DNA of 64,000 bases from the NCBI GenBank assembly GCA_017554145.1, contig JAFZIZ010000008.1, positions 62,001-126,000 on the forward strand, given 5' to 3'. Within the stretch, counting starts at the first letter, position 1. Each line of letters begins with the position of its first letter. This document shows positions 1 to 9,282 of this stretch, in pieces. A model generated the notes under the pieces. The model saw only the letters and a program-made list of their open reading frames with translations. It did no database searches and was not told the origin of the DNA. This DNA is from Prevotella sp. GTDB lineage: Bacteria > Bacteroidota > Bacteroidia > Bacteroidales > Bacteroidaceae. The position numbers were made by a program, and so were the translations under genes.

Positions 1-152
1 CAAACAGCATGATCGTGACGTCCACGAATTGCTGCTTCGAAAGGTTCGAGCCATGAGTCATCTCTGACTAATCCAATGTGTTTGGGTTCTTCTTTTCTTT
101 TTACTACTTTTTTCGTTACTCTTTTCACGGTAGTTTTCTTCGTTGTTACCAT
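1..152 (-). CDS. glgB: 1,4-alpha-glucan branching enzyme, N-terminal part (runs off the window)
   Basis: Only the first 50 codons are present. They read from an ATG at 152 toward the left edge. After a Lys/Arg/Thr-rich stretch (residues 4-20) comes GLVRDDSWLEPFEAAIRGRH, which I recognise as the start of Bacteroidetes glycogen branching enzymes (typically ..DxxLEPYxxAIRGRHDHA..). GlgB transfers segments of alpha-1,4-glucan to 6-positions and makes glycogen branch points in the cytoplasm. The ATG lies 15 nt after the stop of the MORN-repeat gene on the same strand, so the two are probably co-transcribed. The basic tail before the conserved start is probably disordered. Neither the catalytic domain nor the GH13 motifs can be checked here. 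Confidence 0.8.
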   Translation of the reverse strand, partial: MVTTKKTTVKRVTKKVVKRKEEPKHIGLVRDDSWLEPFEAAIRGRHDHAV

Positions 153-167
153 AGTATTTTGTATATT

Positions 168-1289
168 TTAGTTCTTATCCACTTCTCTACGTCCACGTGT
201 GTAGGTGCCCTGTGCAACGATATTTCCATTGGCATCTTTCTCTACAAAAGGTCCGTCACGGCGATCGTCAACGTATGTTCCCTCGAAGCGTTTACCGTCT
301 TTATCTTGTTCGATAGCAGGACCATTGCGCTTACCGTCTTTGAAGATACCTTTAAATTTGGAGCCGTCGGCATAGCGAGCAATACCTTCACCATGTATCG
401 TTCCGTCTTTAAACTGTCCTTCAAAAACATCTCCATTCTTCATGACCAGTTTACCACGTCCATTGGGTTTATCATTATTCCATTGCCCCTGATAGACATT
501 GCCGTTTTTCCAGACAATCATGCCTTCGCCTTGTTTGTCACCATTAACGAAACTCCCCGTGTATTTATCACCATTGGCATAACGGAACACACCTTGTCCT
601 GTACGTTCACCCTGGAAATAATCACCTTCATAAACATCTCCGCCTTGGAATTTGTAGATGCCTTTCCCATGAGGAGCGTCTTCTTTCCACTGGCCTACAT
701 AGAGGTCGCCATTGGAATACTTGAAAACACCTTTTCCCTGTCGCAGGTTATTGTCGTATTGTCCATCATAGGAAGAGCCGTCAGGCCAAGTGAAGACCCC
801 TTTCCCACTCTTCATGTCGTCTTTCCACTGACCTACATACTTAGCACCTTCTTTAAAGGTATAGGTGCCTTGTCCGTTACGTTTGTCATGTTTCCATTCA
901 CCATCATAGACATCACCGTTGAAATAGTACATCACACCGTGGCCCTGTTGTTCGTCTGTGTACCACAGTCCTACATATTTATTATTATTTTGGAAATAGA
1001 ACGTTCCTTGTCCATGCTGATGATCCTGAAACCATTCTCCTTCATATTTCTCTCCGTCAGAGAAGGTATAAGTACCCTTTCCTTGTCGTTTCCCTTTCTC
1101 ATATTCACCTTCGTACCAGTCACCATTCTTATAGGTTGCACGACCTTTACCCTGAGGTTTACCTGACACCATTTCACCCTTATAGTCACCGCCATCGGCA
1201 GTTGTACATGATCCAAGTGTGATTTTTTGAGCCTGAAGAGTAAAAGGTGATATTATAATGATTGTAAATACAATATTTCGTAGTTTCAT
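168..1289 (-). CDS. Secreted MORN-repeat protein, 14 repeats
   Basis: The 373-residue protein starts with a signal peptide ending in FTLQAQ (about residues 1-21). The rest is nearly all MORN repeats: I count 14 consecutive 23-residue units from residue 36 on, of the form YxGxxxxxxxxGxGxxxxxxGxx. Only the last two drift from consensus. There is no catalytic domain. MORN repeats form an extended beta-hairpin rod, usually used for protein or lipid contacts; the role here is unknown. A signal peptide implies a periplasmic or outer-surface location. The gene precedes glgB by 15 nt, and its own promoter (1320-1350) lies in the gap shared with kdsB. The regular repeat opens long spurious frames on the opposite strand. 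Confidence 0.85.
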   Translation of the reverse strand: MKLRNIVFTIIIISPFTLQAQKITLGSCTTADGGDYKGEMVSGKPQGKGRATYKNGDWYEGEYEKGKRQGKGTYTFSDGEKYEGEWFQDHQHGQGTFYFQNNNKYVGLWYTDEQQGHGVMYYFNGDVYDGEWKHDKRNGQGTYTFKEGAKYVGQWKDDMKSGKGVFTWPDGSSYDGQYDNNLRQGKGVFKYSNGDLYVGQWKEDAPHGKGIYKFQGGDVYEGDYFQGERTGQGVFRYANGDKYTGSFVNGDKQGEGMIVWKNGNVYQGQWNNDKPNGRGKLVMKNGDVFEGQFKDGTIHGEGIARYADGSKFKGIFKDGKRNGPAIEQDKDGKRFEGTYVDDRRDGPFVEKDANGNIVAQGTYTRGRREVDKN

Positions 1290-1319
1290 CTTTCTATGAA
1301 TTTTATAAATTTAACATGA

Positions 1320-1350
1320 CAAAAGTAGAAAAAAAAGTGTGACTCTCAAA
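1320..1350 (-). promoter_or_regulatory. Promoter of the MORN protein gene
   Basis: On the minus strand TTTG (1347-1350) and TACTTTTG (1320-1327) are 19 nt apart. This matches the Bacteroidetes -33/-7 pattern. The start codon is 30 nt downstream. Confidence 0.7.
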
Positions 1351-1390
1351 ATTAATTAGGGTATATTAACGGAAGATAGAGATAATTTCG

Positions 1391-1398
1391 TACCTTTG
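1391..1398 (+). promoter_or_regulatory. -7 box of the kdsB promoter
   Basis: TACCTTTG followed by CA, 20 nt before the kdsB ATG. I see no convincing TTTG at the -33 position, so only the -7 element is supported. Confidence 0.55.
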
Positions 1399-1418
1399 CA
1401 CAAAAATTAGCGATTATT

Positions 1419-2165
1419 ATGAAGTTTATAGGGATTATTCCTGCCCGTTACGCTTCCACACGTTTTCCTGGTAAGCCACTGGCTCTTTTAGGAGGACGCC
1501 CCGTAATCCAACACGTTTATGAGAAAGCGTTGGCAGCATTGGGCGAAGCCTATGTAGCAACTGATGATGAACGCATCTATGATACTGTGCGTTCCTTTGG
1601 TGGTGAGGCGGTGATGACACGGAGCAATCATCAAAGTGGTACGGACCGTATTGAGGAGGCCTGTGAGAAAATAGAAACCCAAGCGGATGTCATTATAAAC
1701 ATTCAAGGTGACGAACCTTTCGTCCATTCCTCACAATTAGAGACATTACAACACCTCTTTGACCATCCTCAGACACAGATCGGTACATTAGGAAAACGCT
1801 TTGAATCTTTTGAAGCCGTCATGAATCCGAATTCACCAAAGATTGTTACCGATCGACATGGTTTCGCTTTGTATTTCAGCCGTTCTGTTATCCCTTATAT
1901 CAGAAGCAAAGAACAACAGAAATGGTTGGAGTATTTCCCCTACTTGAAACATTTGGGTATCTATGCTTATCGTAGGGATATTCTTCATGAAATCACTCAG
2001 TTGCCACAGTCTTCACTGGAGATAGCAGAAAGTCTGGAACAGCTACGCTGGCTTGAAAACGGATATCGTATCCGAGTAGGAATCACAGAAGTTGAGACGG
2101 TAGGTATTGATACGCCTGAAGACTTACAACGTGCTGAAGAATTCCTGTTAAGCCATCTCACATAA
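1419..2165 (+). CDS. kdsB: 3-deoxy-manno-octulosonate cytidylyltransferase (CMP-Kdo synthetase)
   Basis: KdsB activates Kdo with CTP to give CMP-Kdo, the donor for the lipid A inner core; it is a cytoplasmic enzyme. The 248-residue length is normal for the family. The N-terminus carries the nucleotide-binding signature IIPARYASTRFPGKPL (residues 5-20), and IINIQGDEPF (about 91-100) holds the metal-binding Asp. ATG at 1419 follows the -7 box by 20 nt and starts directly on the conserved MKFIGIIPAR. The 5'-nucleotidase gene follows after 6 nt, so the two probably share a transcript. Confidence 0.95.
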   Translation: MKFIGIIPARYASTRFPGKPLALLGGRPVIQHVYEKALAALGEAYVATDDERIYDTVRSFGGEAVMTRSNHQSGTDRIEEACEKIETQADVIINIQGDEPFVHSSQLETLQHLFDHPQTQIGTLGKRFESFEAVMNPNSPKIVTDRHGFALYFSRSVIPYIRSKEQQKWLEYFPYLKHLGIYAYRRDILHEITQLPQSSLEIAESLEQLRWLENGYRIRVGITEVETVGIDTPEDLQRAEEFLLSHLT

Positions 2166-2171
2166 TCAAAT

Positions 2172-3899
2172 ATGAAAGACTTCAGATTTATACAGGTTGC
2201 TTTTGCATCCATCATAAGTATGACTACGATTGCACAAGAAAATAACACCGTGACACTCCAACTGATAGAAACCAGTGATGTGCATGGCGCTTTTTTTCCT
2301 TATAATTTTATCGAGCGTCAATCAATGAAAGGTACGATGGCTCGTGTAAGTTCCTATATTTCAAAACAAAGGAAAGAATACGGCAATAACCTTATTCTCT
2401 TAGACAATGGCGATATCCTTCAAGGACAACCAACATGTTATTATACTAACTATATAAAAACTGAGCTTCCCAACGTTGCTGCTGAAGTTGTAAATTACTT
2501 AAAATATGATGCACAAATATTTGGAAATCACGACATTGAGACAGGTCATACGGTATATGATAAATGGATTAAGGAAGTGAATTGTCCGATGTTAGCAGCT
2601 AACGTTATCAACACAAAAACAAACCTTCCTTATTGTACCCCTTATATCATATTAGAGCGCGAAGGCGTTAGGGTGGCAGTTCTCGGATTACTTACTCCTG
2701 CTATCCCTAATTGGTTACATCAGAACCTATGGACGGGTATGCGTTTTGAAGAAATGGTAGGCAGTGCCCGTAAATGGATGAGAGTTCTGCAAGAAAAAGA
2801 GAAGGCTGATGTAATAATCGGCCTTTTCCACAGTGGTTGGGACGGTGGTATCGCGACACTACACTATGATGAAGATGCTACCAAGAAAATTGCTGAAGAA
2901 GTAAACGGCTTTGACGTCATCTTCTACGGACATGATCATACGGAAAGAGTTGAAACATTGGATAATGGAGTCGTCTGTCTGGATCCGTCATGTAATGCTC
3001 TAAAAGTTGCTCAGACAACTCTTACTTTAAAAAAGGAAAACAGTCACTGGAACATTATTGGAAAAAAAGCGGAACTTGTAGATGTTACCTCTGAACCCAT
3101 AGATGAAATATTTATGAGTCATTTCCAATCCCAGATAGATAGTGTAAGAGCATATATTGATCGTCAAATCGGATTATTCAAGAAGTCTATTTGTTCTTTT
3201 GACTCATTCTTTGGTCCTGCACCGTTTACAGATTATATTCATGAGTTACAATTGGAGATGACTCATGCAGATGTGTCGTTTAATGCTCCATTGACCTATA
3301 ATTCCAAGATTCAGGCAGGACCTGTCTATATTAGCGACATGTTTAAACTGTATCGTTACGAGAATCAAATATACGTTCTTCGTATGACAGGTGAGGAAAT
3401 CCGTAAGCATTTGGAAATGAGCTATGATCAGTGGGTGAATACGATGCACTCACCTGATGATCATATCATGTTGATGTCGTTAGAAACAGGGAAAGATCAG
3501 CAACGTATGGGTTTCAAGAATCTCACTTTCAATTTCGACTCTGCTGTTGGTATTGACTATGAAGTAGATGTAACAAAACCTAATGGAGAGAAAGTACATA
3601 TCCTTCAATTCTCCGATGGTCGTCCTTTTGATGAGCATGCGTGGTACAGAGTTACCATGAACAGTTATCGTGGTAATGGCGGAGGAGAACTATTGACTCG
3701 TGGAGCAGGTATTCCCTTAGACTCAATTCCTGGACGTATAGAATATATGAGTGAACGTAATCAGCGCTATTATCTAACGCATAAGATTGAAAAGGAAGGT
3801 GTTGTCGAGGCAAAATCATATAATAACTGGAGATTTGTACCAGAGGCTTGGACGAAGCCTGCTATAGAAAGAGATCGAAAAATAATATTTGGTAAATGA
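2172..3899 (+). CDS. Periplasmic 5'-nucleotidase/UshA-like metallophosphatase
   Basis: The 575-residue two-domain protein has a signal peptide (about residues 1-21, ending TTIAQ). The metallophosphatase domain shows the metal-ligand motifs in order: SDVHG, NGDILQG, GNHDIE, FHSGW and GHDH. The C-terminal 5'-nucleotidase domain is marked by NSYRGNGGGELL near residue 500. The family includes UshA and CpdB, which hydrolyse nucleotides, UDP-sugars or 2',3'-cyclic nucleotides in the periplasm; the exact substrate cannot be read from sequence. It overlaps nudC by 4 nt (ATGA), so extracellular nucleotide salvage and NAD(H) pyrophosphatase would be translationally coupled. Confidence 0.85.
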   Translation: MKDFRFIQVAFASIISMTTIAQENNTVTLQLIETSDVHGAFFPYNFIERQSMKGTMARVSSYISKQRKEYGNNLILLDNGDILQGQPTCYYTNYIKTELPNVAAEVVNYLKYDAQIFGNHDIETGHTVYDKWIKEVNCPMLAANVINTKTNLPYCTPYIILEREGVRVAVLGLLTPAIPNWLHQNLWTGMRFEEMVGSARKWMRVLQEKEKADVIIGLFHSGWDGGIATLHYDEDATKKIAEEVNGFDVIFYGHDHTERVETLDNGVVCLDPSCNALKVAQTTLTLKKENSHWNIIGKKAELVDVTSEPIDEIFMSHFQSQIDSVRAYIDRQIGLFKKSICSFDSFFGPAPFTDYIHELQLEMTHADVSFNAPLTYNSKIQAGPVYISDMFKLYRYENQIYVLRMTGEEIRKHLEMSYDQWVNTMHSPDDHIMLMSLETGKDQQRMGFKNLTFNFDSAVGIDYEVDVTKPNGEKVHILQFSDGRPFDEHAWYRVTMNSYRGNGGGELLTRGAGIPLDSIPGRIEYMSERNQRYYLTHKIEKEGVVEAKSYNNWRFVPEAWTKPAIERDRKIIFGK

Positions 3900-4657
3900 G
3901 ATATTTTGTATTTTGTCAGAGTGACTTGGTCTTAGAAAAGACCACTAATGGTTACAGGATTCCAATAGAACCTCCTGTAGAACTAAAACCATGGACTACT
4001 GTGATGGACGTTGACGGTGACAAGACATATCGAATAGATCACCCCTTAACGGATCAAAAACGATACGAGATGTGTGGCCTGCGACAAAGTTACTACAAAC
4101 TGTCTTCGGAAGAATATCTGAAAGCAGGAAAATGTCAGGAACTTCTATATTGGGATTCTAATACGAAATTCTGCGGAGTATGTGGCGGTCCGATGCATTT
4201 TGATACACCCATCTCCAAGAAATGCGAACAATGCGGTAAGGAGATATGGCCACAACTGGCTACCGCCGTTATAGTCCTAGTGCGTCGAGGCAAGGAGATA
4301 TTACTTGTTCATGCCAAGAATTTCCGGACAGACTTCTATGGATTAGTGGCAGGCTTCGTAGAAACAGGTGAGACGTTAGAAGATGCTGTTCATCGTGAAG
4401 TGATGGAAGAAACAGGTTTACATATCAAAAACCTTCAATATTTCAGTAGCCAACCATGGCCCTATCCTTGTGGGTTGATGGTAGGATTCACAGCAGAATA
4501 TGACAGTGGAAAAATACACCTTCAACGTTCAGAGCTATCAAAAGGGGCGTGGTATGATAAAGACCATCTTCCAAAAATTCCGGAAAAGCTATCTATTGCC
4601 CGTCAATTGATAGATCACTGGTTGAAAGAGCAAGAAAAAGAAAAAATGAAGAATTGA
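3896..4657 (+). CDS. nudC: NADH pyrophosphatase / NAD-RNA decapping Nudix hydrolase
   Basis: NudC cleaves NAD(H) to NMN(H) and AMP and in E. coli also removes NAD caps from RNA. The 253-residue protein shows the full architecture: an N-terminal lobe, a four-Cys zinc ribbon (CGVCGG...CEQCGK, about residues 93-114), the Nudix box (GFVETGE...REVMEETGL, about 150-172), and SQPWPYP just after it, a close match to the SQPWPFP motif that separates NudC from other Nudix enzymes. The start overlaps the upstream stop by 4 nt. The downstream lysozyme gene starts inside its stop codon. Confidence 0.93.
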   Translation: MRYFVFCQSDLVLEKTTNGYRIPIEPPVELKPWTTVMDVDGDKTYRIDHPLTDQKRYEMCGLRQSYYKLSSEEYLKAGKCQELLYWDSNTKFCGVCGGPMHFDTPISKKCEQCGKEIWPQLATAVIVLVRRGKEILLVHAKNFRTDFYGLVAGFVETGETLEDAVHREVMEETGLHIKNLQYFSSQPWPYPCGLMVGFTAEYDSGKIHLQRSELSKGAWYDKDHLPKIPEKLSIARQLIDHWLKEQEKEKMKN

Positions 4658-6060
4658 AATACAATACGACTATCATCGATATCTGTGTGGTAGTACTATT
4701 AGGACTACTCCACCCTTTTTCTCCTTTGATCCATCAACGACAGTCGATTAGCATCGGAGATAAGGTCATTGTAACTATTCATCAACGTCCTTCCGACGAT
4801 TCTCTCCGTCATGCACTACAATTAGCGGATCAGGAGATAGAAGAGATTCAATATTATCTGCGTAATCATAATGTGTCAGATGAAGGTTATAACCTGATAG
4901 CTGCTCATCACGCAAAACTTCATCAACATCGTCAACATCTCACAGGATTATTATCAAAGACAAATGCCACACCATATTACACCTATGATACTATCCCTGC
5001 ACGACAACGTCATCTAGTTGCATACATAACAGAAAAAAGCTATTGGTATGCAGGACGTTTCTATGCTCACCATCCTTTCACTGGACGAGGAATAAAAATC
5101 GATCAAGAAGGACGTGTTGTTAGGGGTATCTGGGATCATGATACTATTGTTGTTGCTCGAAGAACAGATTCTTTAGGTGTTTATTTTGGACAAATGGATG
5201 ATCAGGTGACAGCATCAGGTCAAGGTATCTATCGTGCCTATAATGGAAGCTACTACGATGGACTTTGGAAAGAAGACCAAAGACAGGGATTTGGTTTTGA
5301 GTCCTCACCCTATCATCAATTGCGCGTGGGTGAATGGAAGAAAGGAAAATTCATGGGGGAACGGCTTCGATATACTGCCGAAAGAATATATGGTATAGAC
5401 ATTTCTCGCCATCAGCACGAAAAAGGACGCCATCATTTCAGTATCAATTGGAACAATCTGAAAATCCTCTCTTTGGGTAAACGCCACCCTACAGAGGGAC
5501 TGACTTTTCCCGTCTCGTTTATTTATATCAAGGCTACCCAAAGTACTACCATTCAAAATAAGTATTTTCGGCAGGATTATCAACAAGCAAAGAAGCACAA
5601 TATTCACGTGGGAGCATACCATTTTTTTTCACTAAGCACGACGCCACAGGCACAAGCAGACTATTTTCTAAAGAATTCTATTGTTGCTCAATCAGATTTT
5701 CCTCCTGTTCTTGATGTTGAACCGACTGAAGCACAGATTGAAAGTATTGGTGACGAGGAATTGATGCGTCGTATCAAGGTATGGATGCAGATTGTTGAGC
5801 GACGTACTGGCAAGCTTCCTATACTGTATGTCAATCAGTCTTTCATTTTCAAACATATGGCAAATGCAACAGACATCAAACAGAAATACAATGTATGGAT
5901 CGCTCGTTACGGTGAATATAAACCTGATGTCAAACTCGTATATTGGCAGTTATCATCTACTGGCAAAGTACAAGGTATTACAGGCGATGTCGATATTAAC
6001 GTGTTTAATGGGTATCAAGGACAGTTTGCCGATTTTGTGAGAACGGGTTATCACAGATAG
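4654..6060 (+). CDS. MORN-like/GH25 lysozyme family protein, membrane-anchored or secreted
   Basis: The C-terminal half (from about residue 249) is a GH25 muramidase: YGIDISRHQ, then FIYIKATQS, HVGAYHFFS, the catalytic pair in DVEPTEAQ, and GDVDINVFNG near the end. GH25 enzymes cut the MurNAc-GlcNAc bond of peptidoglycan. Before it, residues about 125-230 hold degenerate MORN-like units (for example SYYDGLWKEDQRQGFG). The N-terminus has a hydrophobic segment (IIDICVVVLLGLL) that serves as signal or anchor. The only usable start is a TTG at 4654 overlapping the nudC stop (TTGA); no in-frame ATG lies near. The 3' end overlaps trmN6 by 10 nt, convergently. Confidence 0.8.
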   Translation: MKYNTTIIDICVVVLLGLLHPFSPLIHQRQSISIGDKVIVTIHQRPSDDSLRHALQLADQEIEEIQYYLRNHNVSDEGYNLIAAHHAKLHQHRQHLTGLLSKTNATPYYTYDTIPARQRHLVAYITEKSYWYAGRFYAHHPFTGRGIKIDQEGRVVRGIWDHDTIVVARRTDSLGVYFGQMDDQVTASGQGIYRAYNGSYYDGLWKEDQRQGFGFESSPYHQLRVGEWKKGKFMGERLRYTAERIYGIDISRHQHEKGRHHFSINWNNLKILSLGKRHPTEGLTFPVSFIYIKATQSTTIQNKYFRQDYQQAKKHNIHVGAYHFFSLSTTPQAQADYFLKNSIVAQSDFPPVLDVEPTEAQIESIGDEELMRRIKVWMQIVERRTGKLPILYVNQSFIFKHMANATDIKQKYNVWIARYGEYKPDVKLVYWQLSSTGKVQGITGDVDINVFNGYQGQFADFVRTGYHR

Positions 6061-6710
6061 AAATCTTTGGTCATTTCCCTATATTCTTTATCACCAATGG
6101 TGATAATATGATGTTCTACTTCTATAGGATGTTTGATGAAAGAGAGGAGATATCGTTTAGCAGGCCGTTTTTCTACAGTACGAACACCTAGAATCTTATG
6201 AGGAAAGAATCCTACAAAAGTCGCTTCATCCTCCATCCTTTTTTTATAGTCAAAAGGCACGACTACAGACAACTCTCCATCGTCTTTCAGCAAACGATAT
6301 GATGCTTGCATCAAATCTGCATAACTCAACGTGTCTGAATGTCGTGCAATATTACGTTGCTCGTTAGGAGAAGGTAGTGAATCCATGAAAAACGGTGGAT
6401 TACTTACAATAGCGTCATATTTTCCTTGATGAGCCTGAACCGCCTCATGTAAAACGATGATTCGATTTCTTAAAGAAGAGTTTTCTACATTCTCCTTTGC
6501 TTGACGAACAGCACCTTCATCAATATCAAGAGCTGTGATCTGCGCCTTTGGATAACGTTGTGCCACCATCAGTGCTACGACTCCTGTTCCCGTTCCCACA
6601 TCCAGTATCTTCAAGCCTCCTGTAGCCCATGCGCCTAAAAGGACTCCATCTGTTCCAACCTTCATGGCACATAGGTCTTGTTGTATGGTGAATTGTTTGA
6701 ATTTAAACAT
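6051..6710 (-). CDS. trmN6: tRNA1(Val) A37 N6-methyltransferase family protein
   Basis: The 219-residue class I methyltransferase has the SAM motif LDVGTGTGVVAL (about residues 36-47), an acidic residue in ALDIDE, and the N6-adenine/N5-glutamine catalytic motif NPPFF (about 108-112). The opening MFKFKQFTIQQDLCAMKVGTDGVLLG pattern (residues 1-26) is typical of TrmN6/YfiC, which methylates A37 of tRNA-Val in E. coli. The gene is divergent from lon, and each has its own recognisable promoter in the 106-bp gap. Related YfiC-like methyltransferases are the alternative. Confidence 0.85.
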   Translation of the reverse strand: MFKFKQFTIQQDLCAMKVGTDGVLLGAWATGGLKILDVGTGTGVVALMVAQRYPKAQITALDIDEGAVRQAKENVENSSLRNRIIVLHEAVQAHQGKYDAIVSNPPFFMDSLPSPNEQRNIARHSDTLSYADLMQASYRLLKDDGELSVVVPFDYKKRMEDEATFVGFFPHKILGVRTVEKRPAKRYLLSFIKHPIEVEHHIITIGDKEYREMTKDFYL

Positions 6711-6728
6711 ATTGACTATTTTGGTGTG

Positions 6729-6760
6729 CGAAGGTACAAAGAAGTCTTCAAAAAAACAAA
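6729..6760 (-). promoter_or_regulatory. Promoter of trmN6
   Basis: On the minus strand TTTG (6757-6760), exactly 20 nt, then TACCTTCG (6729-6736). The start codon is 18 nt downstream. The box carries TTCG rather than TTTG, as also seen for lon and truA. Confidence 0.75.
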
Positions 6761-6798
6761 TTTTAGGATGTAGATTTTTTTATTCAAAAAAAAATGCG

Positions 6799-6806
6799 TA
6801 CCTTCG
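6799..6806 (+). promoter_or_regulatory. -7 box of the lon promoter
   Basis: TACCTTCG, with TTTT at the -33 position 20 nt upstream (6775-6778). The first in-frame ATG (6817) is only 10 nt downstream, so the mRNA leader would be very short. Confidence 0.65.
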
Positions 6807-6816
6807 CAGCCTAATT

Positions 6817-9282
6817 ATGGAAGAAACTGTGAATGTATATATGGATAATAAGAACAGGTCTTTCTCTATGATAGCTGATGTTGAAGGCGATTATAGCGAC
6901 CTAAGTAATGTAAGTATTTCTGATTCACTCCCGATACTTACTGTTCGTAACATCGTATTGTTTCCTGGTGTTATTACTCCTATCCTTATTGGACGTGAGT
7001 CAAGTATGAAACTAGTACGTATGGCTGAAAAAAGCGACACATTAATAGGTGTATTCTGCCAGCGTGACCCAGAGACAGAACAGCCTATTCGTGCTGATTT
7101 ATATGATATGGGAGTTTATGCAAAAGTGCTAAAGCTACTGACTCTTCCTAATGGCAATATCACTGCCATTATTCAGGGACTTGGACGTATCAAACTGATG
7201 GAGTTACAAAAATACAAGCCCTATTTAGTAGGTCATGTAGAAATTGCTCCAGAAATAGAACCTGATAAGAAGGACACCGAATTTCTTACAGCTATAGAGG
7301 ATTTGCGTAACCAAACAGCTGAATATATTAAGCTGAATGACGAAATACCAGAGGAAGCAGCGTTTGCCATCAAAAATGTTGGTAACAATATTATGGCACT
7401 CAATTTCATCTGTTCTAACTTGCCGTTCTCTGTTAAAGAGAAGATGATGTTACTCATGATGTCATCTATCAAAGAACGCTTGTTCAATACCATGAAGATA
7501 GTTAACCGTGAAATTGATTTACAGACTCTGAAACTCGATATCCGTAATAAAACACGGGACGATATTGACGAACAACAGCGTAACTACTTTCTACAACAGC
7601 AGATTAAAAACCTGCAGGCAGAAATGGGTAACGAGAGTTCTCCGGAAAAGAAAGAACTATTGGAAAAAGCAATGGAGAAGCAGTGGAGTGATGAGATAGA
7701 GCGTATCTTCTATCGGGAAGCCGACAAACTCGATCAACTCAATCCACAAAGTCCTGAGTTTAATATCCAACTTACCTATCTGCAGAATTTTGTAACACTG
7801 CCATGGGATGAATGCACAACAGACGACCTCAATCTGGATCGTGCACAAAAGATTCTGGACCGAGATCACTATGGTATGGAGAAAGTAAAGGAACGTATTC
7901 TTGAATATATTGCTGTACTCTCATTACGTGGTGATTTGAAATCGCCTATTCTCTGTTTGTATGGTCCTCCAGGAGTCGGAAAAACTAGTCTTGGCAAGTC
8001 CATAGCCGATGCCATGAACCGCAAGTATGTGCGTGTGTCATTAGGCGGATTACATGATGAGGCGGAAATCCGTGGACATCGTCGTACCTATATTGGGGCA
8101 ATGCCTGGACGTATCATTAAGAATATCCAGAAAGCAGGATCAAGCAATCCAGTGTTTATCCTTGACGAGATTGATAAGGTCACACAAATGACACATAACG
8201 GTGATCCAGCCTCTGCCCTATTGGAGGTGCTCGACCCTGAACAAAACAATGCCTTCCATGATAATTACTTAGATGTAGACTACGATCTGTCGAAAGTTCT
8301 CTTTATTGCAACGGCAAACAATCTGGGTACAATTCCCAAACCTCTACTCGACCGTATGGAGGTCATTGAGGTTAGTGGTTATATTACTGAGGAGAAATAT
8401 GAGATTGCCAAGCGACATCTGATTCCAAAAGAGAAAGAGAACACCGGACTTACCGATAAAGGACTTACATTTAACAAAGCTGCTATTGAGAAAATTATTG
8501 AACAGTATACTCGAGAAAGTGGCGTGCGCCAGTTGGAGAAACAAATCAATAAGTCTCTGCGTAAGATGGCTTTCCAAAAAGCCAAAGACGGTTCACTCCC
8601 CTATCTTAAAATTACTCCCAAAGAGATTGAAGACCTGTTAGGCAAGCCACCTTTCTATCGTGATATCTATCAAGGGAATAACTATGCTGGTGTTGTTACT
8701 GGACTTGCATGGACAAGTGTAGGCGGAGAGATTCTATTCATCGAAACATCATTGTCTAAAGGTAAAGGTTCTAAGCTCACACTCACAGGTAATCTAGGGG
8801 ATGTGATGAAAGAAAGCGCCGTGCTTGCATTGGAATACGTAAAGGCACATGCTGAGAAGTTGAATATAGACTATCGCATTTTCGATCATTGGAATATCCA
8901 TATCCATGTACCTGAAGGGGCAACTCCAAAGGACGGACCTTCAGCAGGTATTACTATTGCGACATCAATTGCCTCTGCCTTAACACAACGTAAAGTGCGT
9001 AAGAATACTGCAATGACAGGAGAAATTACTCTTCGCGGTAAGGTACTACCTGTAGGTGGTATCAAGGAGAAAATACTAGCCGCTAAGCGTGCAGGTATTA
9101 CAGATATTGTGATGTGTCGTGATAACCAGAAAGATATTGACGAGATTCCTGATATGTATCTGAAAGGAGTCAACTTTCATTATGTCGAGAATGTACAGGA
9201 TGTATGGGACTTTGCCTTAACAGACGAAATTGTCAGCAATCCTCTAAACTTCGAGATTGAAGAAGAAAACAAAGACAAATGA
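6817..9282 (+). CDS. lon: ATP-dependent protease La
   Basis: Lon is a cytoplasmic homo-oligomeric AAA+ serine protease that degrades misfolded and regulatory proteins. From ATG 6817 it is 821 residues, the usual length. Domains in order: the N-terminal substrate domain (from [14 protein letters not shown]), a coiled middle, the AAA+ module with Walker [14 protein letters not shown] and Walker B FILDEIDK, and the protease domain with catalytic Ser in GPSAGI and Lys in GGIKEKIL. The open frame extends upstream to 6664, but that part lies before the -7 box and overlaps trmN6, so I reject it. An in-frame ATG at 6841 is an alternative start giving a longer leader. The end overlaps tgt by 4 nt (ATGA). 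Confidence 0.95.
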   Translation: MEETVNVYMDNKNRSFSMIADVEGDYSDLSNVSISDSLPILTVRNIVLFPGVITPILIGRESSMKLVRMAEKSDTLIGVFCQRDPETEQPIRADLYDMGVYAKVLKLLTLPNGNITAIIQGLGRIKLMELQKYKPYLVGHVEIAPEIEPDKKDTEFLTAIEDLRNQTAEYIKLNDEIPEEAAFAIKNVGNNIMALNFICSNLPFSVKEKMMLLMMSSIKERLFNTMKIVNREIDLQTLKLDIRNKTRDDIDEQQRNYFLQQQIKNLQAEMGNESSPEKKELLEKAMEKQWSDEIERIFYREADKLDQLNPQSPEFNIQLTYLQNFVTLPWDECTTDDLNLDRAQKILDRDHYGMEKVKERILEYIAVLSLRGDLKSPILCLYGPPGVGKTSLGKSIADAMNRKYVRVSLGGLHDEAEIRGHRRTYIGAMPGRIIKNIQKAGSSNPVFILDEIDKVTQMTHNGDPASALLEVLDPEQNNAFHDNYLDVDYDLSKVLFIATANNLGTIPKPLLDRMEVIEVSGYITEEKYEIAKRHLIPKEKENTGLTDKGLTFNKAAIEKIIEQYTRESGVRQLEKQINKSLRKMAFQKAKDGSLPYLKITPKEIEDLLGKPPFYRDIYQGNNYAGVVTGLAWTSVGGEILFIETSLSKGKGSKLTLTGNLGDVMKESAVLALEYVKAHAEKLNIDYRIFDHWNIHIHVPEGATPKDGPSAGITIATSIASALTQRKVRKNTAMTGEITLRGKVLPVGGIKEKILAAKRAGITDIVMCRDNQKDIDEIPDMYLKGVNFHYVENVQDVWDFALTDEIVSNPLNFEIEEENKDK

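Noticed and set aside
78-1166. A 362-codon open frame on the plus strand
   Set aside because: It lies antisense to the MORN gene. The regular repeat suppresses stops on the opposite strand, and the translation is low-complexity hydrophobic sequence with no family resemblance.
6664-6816. N-terminal extension of Lon by 51 codons
   Set aside because: It overlaps trmN6 and lies upstream of the lon -7 box; the encoded residues do not resemble Lon.
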